Assembly: GCA_964425005.1 (NCBI GenBank)
Contig: CAYRKT010000003.1
Span: 1 to 57,517, forward strand
From: CAYRKT01 sp964425005
Lineage (GTDB): Bacteria > Synergistota > Synergistia > CAYRKT01
Reading direction: 5' to 3'
Length of the DNA stretch: 57,517 nucleotides
The position numbers were made by a program, and so were the translations under genes. This document shows positions 50,937-57,517 of this stretch, piece after piece. Within the stretch, counting starts at the first letter, position 1. Every line of letters starts with the position of its first letter. The notes under the pieces were generated by a model that did not search any database, was not told where the DNA came from, and saw only the letters and a list, made by a program, of their open reading frames with translations.

Positions 50937-52241
50937 ATGGGGTTGCCGACTTTGCCGGGAGATCCTGCGTGGTGGTCCCTGGTCCTCTTCGTCCTGCCTC
51001 TTCTGATGGGGGCTCCCATAGGGATGGCGCTGGGCGTGGCCTCCATCGCCGCGTGCTGGCTGTGGGACATGGGCCTTCCGATGATCTCCTATAACTTCTA
51101 CGCCAACGTGGCCAAGTTCCCCCTCCTGGCCATCCCCTTCTTCATCATGGCGGGGGTGATCATGGAGAGGGCCGGCATAGCCAGGCGTATCATAGACCTG
51201 GTGGAGGCTCTGGTGGGGGAGATGCCCGGAGGGTTGGCGGTGGCCACTGTGCTGGTGGCCACCTTCTGGGGGGCCGTGAGCGGCTCCGGTCCGGCCACCG
51301 TGGCGGCCCTGGGGCTCATACTCATACCCGGCATGGCCCAGGCTGGCTACGATAAGGCCTTCGCGGCCGCAACGGTTTCGGTCTCCTCCGGTCTCGCCAT
51401 CATAATACCGCCCAGCATAGCCTTCATAGTCTACGGGGTCATAACCGAGACCTCCATAGGTGCGCTCTTCGCCGCTGGAGTGCTGCCTGGTTTGGTCATG
51501 GCCTTTTGCCTCGCCGTGGCGGTCTTCCTGGTGAGCCGAAGGAGGGGATACAGGGGGTCTAAGAGCTACTCCCTGAGCGAGAAGTGGTCGGCCTTCAGGA
51601 GGGCCTTCTGGGGGCTTTTAGCCCCTGCGATAATCCTGGGGGGCATCTACGGGGGCGTCTTCACCCCCACCGAGGCCGCCGCAGTGGCGGTCTTCTACGG
51701 CCTCTTCGTGGGCTTCTTCGTCTACAGGACGCTGAGCCTTCGAGATCTCCACGAGATACTGGTCTCCACCACCATCTCCACCGCCGTGGTCATGCTGGTG
51801 GTCGCCTGCGCAGGCCTCTTCTCCTGGGTGGGTTCGACCGTGGGGCTGATGGACAAGGCCTCGACCTTCGTGCTCTCCATATCCAGGGACCCGGTGGCCA
51901 TAATGCTCCTGGTCAACGTGGTGCTCCTGCTGGCGGGGATGGTGCTGGATGCCGTGTCCATATACTACGTCTTCTTGCCCATATTCATGCCTATAATGCG
52001 CTATTTTGGTTGGGATCCCGTGTGGTTTGGCGTGATCATGACCATAAACTTGGCCATAGGACAGGTGACGCCGCCGGTGGCGGTGAACCTCTACGTGGGG
52101 TCCAACATAAGCGGCGTCTCCATAGAGAGGATATCCGTGGCCGCTCTTCCCCTCATAGCGGCCTCGGTGGTGGCCTTGCTCATATGCATCCTCTTTCCGA
52201 GCATCTCCACCGTCTTGCCCTCTCGTCTCGGGCTAATGTGA
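50937..52241 (+). CDS. dctM: TRAP transporter large membrane subunit (DctM family)
   Basis: About 434 residues; the start could be GTG 50934, ATG 50937 or TTG 50943, all near GGGGGG. Around twelve hydrophobic helices. DctM signatures: FPLLAIPFFIMAGVIMERAG, SGSGPATVAALGLILIPGMA, IIPPSIAFIVYGVITETSIG and INLAIGQVTPPVAVNLYVGS. It is the ion-coupled channel of the transporter. The E2 gene starts about 20 bases downstream, so the transporter is wholly enclosed by dehydrogenase genes. Confidence 0.95.
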   Translation: MGLPTLPGDPAWWSLVLFVLPLLMGAPIGMALGVASIAACWLWDMGLPMISYNFYANVAKFPLLAIPFFIMAGVIMERAGIARRIIDLVEALVGEMPGGLAVATVLVATFWGAVSGSGPATVAALGLILIPGMAQAGYDKAFAAATVSVSSGLAIIIPPSIAFIVYGVITETSIGALFAAGVLPGLVMAFCLAVAVFLVSRRRGYRGSKSYSLSEKWSAFRRAFWGLLAPAIILGGIYGGVFTPTEAAAVAVFYGLFVGFFVYRTLSLRDLHEILVSTTISTAVVMLVVACAGLFSWVGSTVGLMDKASTFVLSISRDPVAIMLLVNVVLLLAGMVLDAVSIYYVFLPIFMPIMRYFGWDPVWFGVIMTINLAIGQVTPPVAVNLYVGSNISGVSIERISVAALPLIAASVVALLICILFPSISTVLPSRLGLM

Positions 52242-52262
52242 TCTGTTAAGGGGGTGTCTTCT

Positions 52263-53504
<1,242 letters not shown>

Positions 53505-53505
53505 G

Positions 53506-54867
53506 GTGATGGGTTTGAGGAGCTTCGACGTGGCGATAATCGGCGGCGGGAGCGGGGGCTTCCCGGCCGCCCTGAGGCTGGCCTCCAGGGGCAAGAGGGT
53601 GGTCCTCTTCGAGCGGGAGCAGATAGGCGGGACCTGCCTCAACTGGGGTTGCATTCCCACCAAGGCACTGCTCTCCCTGGCCCACGCGGCCTTTAAGCTC
53701 GCGCGCCTGTCGCCAGGAGCCAGGGTTTTGTCGCTGGAGCTGAAGAAGGTCATGGAGCACAAGGACCGCGCGATCTCCGCCTTGAGGTCGGATCTGGAAT
53801 CCCTCCTCTCGGCATCGGGCGTGGAGCTGATAAGGGGGGAGGCCAGGTTGGTCCAGCCCGGGGTCGTGGAGCACGAGGGCGGTCGGGTGAGGGCCTCCTT
53901 CGTCGTGGTGGCCACTGGCTCCAGGCCGGCTCCGCCCCCGCTGGAGATAGCCCCTGGGGCCCAGGGGGTCTGGGGCTCCAGGGAGGTCCTGTCCGCCGAG
54001 GAGCTACCAGGGCGCTGCGTAGTGCTCGGGGGAGGGGTGCAGGGGCTCGAGATGGCCGCCTTCCTCTCGGCCATGGGATCTGAGGTCTCCGTGGTGGAGA
54101 TAGCCGACGAGGTCCTGCCGGGGGAGGACAGGGATCTCGCCGGGGCCCTGAGGGCCGAGATGGAGAGGGGTCTCGGGGTCAGGTTCTACCTTCGGACGAA
54201 GGCCTCCTCCTGGGACGGGACTAAGCTTCGCGGCGTGGGCCCCGGGGGCGAGAGCGTCGAGGTGCCGGGGGATAAGCTGGTGGTGCTGATCGGCAGGAAG
54301 CCCTGTCTGGACGGCATAGAGGTGGGGAAGGTCGGCCTTGGGACCTGCGGGGGTGCGCTCGCGGTGGACGGCCGGATGAGGACTAACGTCCCCGGACACT
54401 ACGCGGTGGGAGACGTTACAGGTCAGCCCATGTTGGCCCACGCGGCCATGAGGGGAAGCCTCATAGCCGCCGCCGACGTCCTGGGGGAGGAGGTGGACCT
54501 GGACCTGAGGCTCGTCCCAAGGTGCGTCTACACCTTCCCGGAGCTCGCCTCGTGTGGCCTCACCGGGGAGGAGCTGGAGAGAAGGGGCATACCCCATAGG
54601 GTCGAGGTCCTATCCCTCTCCTCCAACGGGAGGGCCGTGGCGGAGGGAGAGAGCGGCCTCTTAAAGCTGGTCCTGTCCCGGGACGGGGGCAGGATCCTGG
54701 GGGCCTCCCTGCTGGCCCCCTTCGCCTCCGAGATGATAGGCTTCGTCTCCGGATGGATCAGGGCTGGGGTGGGGTTGGACGAGCTGAGGAGGTCCCTCTT
54801 CTTCCCCCACCCGACGGTCTCCGAGTCGATGGGCGATCTGCTGTTTCGGCTGGGGAGGGTGGTCTAG
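53506..54867 (+). CDS. lpdA: Dihydrolipoamide dehydrogenase (E3)
   Basis: 453 residues; ATG 53509 or TTG 53515 are also possible starts near GAGGTGAT. FAD-binding VAIIGGGSGGFPAALRLASR; redox disulphide IGGTCLNWGCIPTKALLSL (Cys44 and Cys49); NAD-binding CVVLGGGVQGLEMAAFLSAM; second FAD motif GHYAVGDVTGQPMLAHAAMR; C-terminal catalytic His-Glu in FFPHPTVSESMGDLL. E3 reoxidises dihydrolipoamide of E2 with NAD+. It is slightly shorter than typical. It follows E2 by one base. Confidence 0.95.
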   Translation: MMGLRSFDVAIIGGGSGGFPAALRLASRGKRVVLFEREQIGGTCLNWGCIPTKALLSLAHAAFKLARLSPGARVLSLELKKVMEHKDRAISALRSDLESLLSASGVELIRGEARLVQPGVVEHEGGRVRASFVVVATGSRPAPPPLEIAPGAQGVWGSREVLSAEELPGRCVVLGGGVQGLEMAAFLSAMGSEVSVVEIADEVLPGEDRDLAGALRAEMERGLGVRFYLRTKASSWDGTKLRGVGPGGESVEVPGDKLVVLIGRKPCLDGIEVGKVGLGTCGGALAVDGRMRTNVPGHYAVGDVTGQPMLAHAAMRGSLIAAADVLGEEVDLDLRLVPRCVYTFPELASCGLTGEELERRGIPHRVEVLSLSSNGRAVAEGESGLLKLVLSRDGGRILGASLLAPFASEMIGFVSGWIRAGVGLDELRRSLFFPHPTVSESMGDLLFRLGRVV

Positions 54868-55644
54868 GTGGCTGTGTGGTCCTCCTGGAGGCTCGTGGTG
54901 AGCGAGCCGGCCGACTCGTTCGCGAACATGGCGGTGGAGGAAAGCGTCATGGAGCACGTTTCCATGGGGCTTTCTCCGCCCACGCTTCGCTTCTTCCGCT
55001 GGTCGGTGCCGGCGGTGGTGATAGGGGCCCAGCAGAGGGTCCACGAGGTGGTGGACGTGGAGCTCTGCAGGGAGAAGGGCATCCAGATCTGCAGGCGGAT
55101 GAGCGGCGGGGGGGCGGTCTTCAAGGATCCAGAGGGGGAGCTCAACTACTCGCTGGTGGTCCCCAGGGGCATGCCCCCCTTGCCCGATGACGATTTGGCC
55201 ATCCATCCCCTGATGGTGGGGATCCTGGTGGAGGGCTTTGCCAGGCTTGGGGTGGCGGCCTCCTTCAGCGGCACCAACGACGTGGTGGTTGGGGGCAAGA
55301 AGATATCGGGAAACGCCCAGAGCGTGAGGAGGGGCGTTTTGCTCTACCACGGCACCATACTCCTCAAGGTGGACAGGGAGAGGATGTTCGAGCCCCTCAG
55401 GGTCCCCCAGGAGAAGAGCGAGAGGCATGGGCTCAAGGACCCGAAGCTTCGGGTGACCTCGCTGGAGGAGTGCCTGGGCAGGGTCCTGCCCCTGGAGGAG
55501 GTGGTGGAGGCCTTCTCGTCGGCCTTCTCGGCCTTCTTCGGTTTTCCTTTCGAGCGCGGTTCCCTCTCGGACCCGGAGAGGGAGCGGGCGAAAGAGCTAT
55601 ACTGTAAGTACTCGGACGAGGGGTGGATCTTCTCCTTGCCGTGA
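54868..55644 (+). CDS. Lipoate-protein ligase A family protein (single catalytic domain)
   Basis: 258 residues; GTG starts directly after the lpdA stop. The biotinyl/lipoyl-transferase fold has QICRRMSGGGAVFKDPEGEL (the RRxSGGG loop), LNYSLVVPRG, and the catalytic Lys segment NDVVVGGKKISGNAQSVRRG. The small accessory C-terminal domain needed for lipoate adenylation in E. coli LplA appears reduced or absent, so it could be an octanoyl/lipoyl transferase of the LipM/LipL type or need a partner. Placement suggests it modifies the E2 lipoyl lysine. Confidence 0.88.
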   Translation: MAVWSSWRLVVSEPADSFANMAVEESVMEHVSMGLSPPTLRFFRWSVPAVVIGAQQRVHEVVDVELCREKGIQICRRMSGGGAVFKDPEGELNYSLVVPRGMPPLPDDDLAIHPLMVGILVEGFARLGVAASFSGTNDVVVGGKKISGNAQSVRRGVLLYHGTILLKVDRERMFEPLRVPQEKSERHGLKDPKLRVTSLEECLGRVLPLEEVVEAFSSAFSAFFGFPFERGSLSDPERERAKELYCKYSDEGWIFSLP

Positions 55645-55656
55645 AGATGTCTGGGA

Positions 55657-57021
55657 TTGGGGGTGGTGGCGTTGTCGTTATGGAGGTCTGGAATTGCGGC
55701 GGTGGCGTTTCTCCTGGGCTTCTTAGCCTCGGGAGGACCTGCGAGGGCTGACCTGTTCGACGTCAAGGCCTCCGCGATGGAGGTGGTGGAGGAGGTCGGG
55801 AGGGTCACGGACTGCACCAAGGACGCTCTGGAGGCGGTCTTCAGGGAGTCGCCCAAGCTCTTCGAGCGCCTGTCCGATGCGGTCACCGTCATAAAGATCG
55901 CCGACATGCTGGTGGACGCCAAGGACACGGAGGCTCTGGCTGATTTCGTCAGGTGGCGGTTGGGGAAGACGGCGGAAGACCTGATGAAGACCTACCTTCC
56001 GTCCTCCTGGACGGTCTTCGTGGCCGCCTGCAAGGCTTATTACTCTGCTCTGGAGCTTATAAGGGACTACATGGTGGTCCCGGCCTTCGAGGAGAGGATG
56101 TACAGGGTATATGCCAGCCACAGGGAAGGCCACGCGAACCCCAGCGAGGCCTTCGAGGCCATGTCCACCGCGGGTTTCTCCGGCTACTACGTGGTGAAGC
56201 CCAGCATGATAGAGAGGTACATAAAGGCCAGGGGCTGGAACAAGGAATACGTGGCAGAGGGCAAGGTGTCCAAGATAGTGGACGACTTCTGGATGAACAG
56301 GCTGGAGGTCAAGTACCAGCAGGATCTGGCCAGGAGGGACCTGGAGGCCACCAGGGATCTGGTGTGGAAGAAGGTGGCGAGGGAACTCGCCGAGGTCAAG
56401 AGGAGGGCGGGGGCTCGCTCTGGGATGCCGCTATTCAGCAGGGAGGATCTGAACTCCCTCAAGGGCTGGAGGCTCAGCGAGACCACCTTCTGGCCCCCAG
56501 GGAGGGACGGCCTCAAACCCGAGGAGGATCCCTCCACCGGGATATTGAGACAGAGCTTCAACCTGATAAGGGAGGGGTTCGTGGAGAAGAAGAGGAAGGA
56601 GGACGGCTATCCCTCGGTCTACGACAGCTCAGGCGCTCCTATGGGCCTGTACAGGGGGCCCTACCTCAGCGTGGGGGTGATGGTCGAGAACAGGGTGATG
56701 ACGGGGGTCATAGCGGCAGGGCCCGACAAGGGCAAACCCTACTCCCTGGACCAGCTGGTGGTGCTGGGAAGCTCCCTTCCGTCGCTGGCGGCGGGCAAGG
56801 TCGACGAGGGGGCCCTGCCTCTGGCCGGGCTGGCCTGGAGCAGGGTACTTCGCTTCTCCTCGCCCGATCCGAAGGACGGCGAGTTGGGGCACGAGGCCTT
56901 CCTTCTGACCGATAATCACAAGATATACATCAGGGTGGCGGCCTTCGCCCAGGGGCGCTACGGCTTCGACACAAGGGATGTGCTGCTGCAGCTGGTCGAG
57001 AAGCTCCTGGCCAAGCGCTGA
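55657..57021 (+). CDS. Exported protein of unknown function
   Basis: 454 residues from TTG 55657; the start is uncertain because no clear ribosome binding site precedes it. A signal peptide is likely (SGIAAVAFLLGFLASGGPAR, cleavage near ARA-DLF at about residue 32). The mature protein is mostly helical in its first half (MEVVEEVGRVTDCTKDALEA; LIRDYMVVPAFEERMYRVYA), with a cluster of charged helices near 200-250. The C-terminal third looks beta-rich (VGVMVENRVMTGVIAAGPDK; SRVLRFSSPDPKDGELGHEA). It has a single Cys in the mature part near the start and one in the middle. I recognise no family. It is followed by the tRNA cluster promoter. Confidence 0.65.
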   Translation: MGVVALSLWRSGIAAVAFLLGFLASGGPARADLFDVKASAMEVVEEVGRVTDCTKDALEAVFRESPKLFERLSDAVTVIKIADMLVDAKDTEALADFVRWRLGKTAEDLMKTYLPSSWTVFVAACKAYYSALELIRDYMVVPAFEERMYRVYASHREGHANPSEAFEAMSTAGFSGYYVVKPSMIERYIKARGWNKEYVAEGKVSKIVDDFWMNRLEVKYQQDLARRDLEATRDLVWKKVARELAEVKRRAGARSGMPLFSREDLNSLKGWRLSETTFWPPGRDGLKPEEDPSTGILRQSFNLIREGFVEKKRKEDGYPSVYDSSGAPMGLYRGPYLSVGVMVENRVMTGVIAAGPDKGKPYSLDQLVVLGSSLPSLAAGKVDEGALPLAGLAWSRVLRFSSPDPKDGELGHEAFLLTDNHKIYIRVAAFAQGRYGFDTRDVLLQLVEKLLAKR

Positions 57022-57044
57022 TGGCCGCTCTTCGGCCTGGAAGA

Positions 57045-57072
57045 TTGACAAAAAGCTGGGGCCAGATATAAT
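57045..57072 (+). promoter_or_regulatory. Promoter of the tRNA-Thr/Tyr/Thr cluster
   Basis: TTGACA (57045-57050) and TATAAT (57067-57072) are perfect boxes with a 16-base spacer, the same geometry as the tRNA-Gln promoter at 2217. Confidence 0.88.
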
Positions 57073-57082
57073 ACACATCGTG

Positions 57083-57158
57083 GCCGGCGTAGCTCAGCAG
57101 GTAGAGCGGGGGATTTGTAATCCCCGGGTCGTCCGTTCGAGTCGGATCGCCGGCTCCA
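57083..57158 (+). tRNA. tRNA-Thr (anticodon TGT)
   Basis: Acceptor GCCGGCG pairs with CGCCGGC, discriminator T, CCA encoded. The anticodon loop TTTGTAA carries TGT for ACA/ACG codons. Total length 76 bases. Confidence 0.94.
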
Positions 57159-57176
57159 TCAGGGTGGGCTTCCAGT

Positions 57177-57262
57177 GGGGGGATAGCCAAGCGGTCAAAG
57201 GCAGCAGACTGTAAATCTGCCGGCGGGAGCCTTCGTAGGTTCAAATCCTACTCCCCCCACCA
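57177..57262 (+). tRNA. tRNA-Tyr (anticodon GTA)
   Basis: An 86-base class II tRNA with a long variable arm (CCGGCGGGAGCCTTC region). Acceptor GGGGGGA pairs with TCCCCCC, discriminator A, CCA encoded. The anticodon loop in GACTGTAAATC gives GTA. Confidence 0.95.
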
Positions 57263-57278
57263 GAGGATAGAGGTGTGG

Positions 57279-57354
57279 GCCGACGTAGCTCAGTAGGTAG
57301 AGCGTGTCCATGGTAAGGATAAGGTCGCCGGTTCGATTCCGGCCGTCGGCTCCA
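57279..57354 (+). tRNA. tRNA-Thr (anticodon GGT)
   Basis: Acceptor GCCGACG pairs with CGTCGGC, discriminator T, CCA encoded. The anticodon loop ATGGTAA carries GGT for ACC/ACT codons. It is the last tRNA before the terminator and tuf. Confidence 0.93.
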
Positions 57355-57374
57355 CTTTTTATATCACGAGCCTT

Positions 57375-57409
57375 GGGAGACTTGCAGTGAACCTGCAAGT
57401 TTCTCTTTT
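57375..57409 (+). terminator. Terminator after the tRNA cluster
   Basis: ACTTGCAG (57380-57387) pairs with CTGCAAGT (57393-57400). The stem extends outward through G-T and A-T/G-C pairs to about 57375/57405 and is followed by TTTT. It separates the tRNAs from tuf. Confidence 0.75.
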
Positions 57410-57420
57410 ATGGGTTTAGG

Positions 57421-57429
57421 TGTTATACT
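57421..57429 (+). promoter_or_regulatory. Possible extended -10 promoter of tuf
   Basis: TG-T-TATACT at 57421-57429 is an extended -10 element 50 bases before the tuf start; a clear -35 is lacking because the terminator occupies that place. Confidence 0.45.
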
Positions 57430-57478
57430 TGGGTGGGCTTGCTGTCCTAACAAAGCCATGCTCGGGGAGGTATAGGAT

Positions 57479-57517
57479 ATGGCGAAGGAGAAGTTCGAGA
57501 GGAAGAAGCCGCATTTG
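57479..57517 (+). CDS. tuf: Elongation factor Tu, 5' end
   Basis: The last 39 bases encode MAKEKFERKKPHL, the universal bacterial EF-Tu N-terminus just before the NVGTIGHVDHGKTT G1 loop. GGGGAGGT at 57464-57471 is the ribosome binding site. The gene runs off the window. EF-Tu delivers aminoacyl-tRNA to the ribosome; a tRNA cluster upstream of tuf is a widely conserved arrangement. Confidence 0.93.
   Translation, partial: MAKEKFERKKPHL

Overview
The window looks like chromosome from a thermophilic, G+C-rich, Gram-negative-type anaerobe, most likely a Synergistota member of the Thermanaerovibrio kind. This is inferred from gene order (glmU-prs-rplY-pth-mfd-mazG; phoH-HDIG-ybeY-cdd-era-recO-glyQS), from heavy use of AGG for Arg and ATA for Ile in otherwise G+C-rich genes, from the TRAP transporter and pyruvate phosphate dikinase, and from an O-antigen-ligase-like protein. 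No rRNA, CRISPR array, transposase, integrase or phage structural gene was seen.

Layout. 1-2190: end of an unidentified gene, a 54-residue membrane peptide and an exported TPR/beta-propeller protein. 2217-2368: a complete tRNA-Gln unit (promoter, tRNA, terminator). 2387-25683: a nearly gapless + strand housekeeping block covering cell-wall precursor and PRPP synthesis, translation, transcription-coupled repair, NTP house-cleaning, a biotin-dependent carboxyltransferase, RNA maturation, recombination, glycyl-tRNA synthetase, PPDK with its regulator, and a dGTPase-like protein. 25680-27650: an O-antigen-ligase-like membrane protein closed by a strong terminator.

27745-37566 is the standout. 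It is a visibly A+T-richer, tightly packed five-gene operon with its own promoter, which is overlapped by a perfect inverted repeat. It encodes a two-TM protein that resembles a dynamin-like partner without G motifs, a dynamin-like GTPase, a second large protein with a degenerate P-loop position, a two-TM protein with two nearly identical 96-residue repeats, and a GTPase-TM-coiled coil-C2 protein. I read it as a horizontally acquired, membrane-associated multi-GTPase system, possibly related to the GTPase-centred conflict systems described by the Aravind group. A near copy of the upstream terminator hairpin lies just past its far end.

37872-46000: accessory metabolism. It holds a polyferredoxin membrane protein, a degenerate dihydropteroate-synthase-like protein, tRNA-Glu and tRNA-Gln on the minus strand, a ZnuA-like exported protein, an FAA-family hydrolase, an EamA permease, FolD, and a two-gene glucosylglycerate pathway (phosphatase and GpgS).

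46000-55650: a catabolic locus. A minus-strand PPC-domain protein and a GntR/FadR-type regulator face a + strand operon of 2-oxoacid/acetoin dehydrogenase E1alpha and E1beta, a complete TRAP transporter (P, Q, M), E2, E3 and a lipoate ligase. The arrangement suggests that the TRAP imports the substrate oxidised by the complex, with E2 lipoylated by the co-transcribed ligase. A TGGT-N3-ACCA operator lies between promoter and first gene.

55657-57517: an exported protein of unknown function, then a tRNA-Thr/Tyr/Thr cluster and the start of tuf (EF-Tu).
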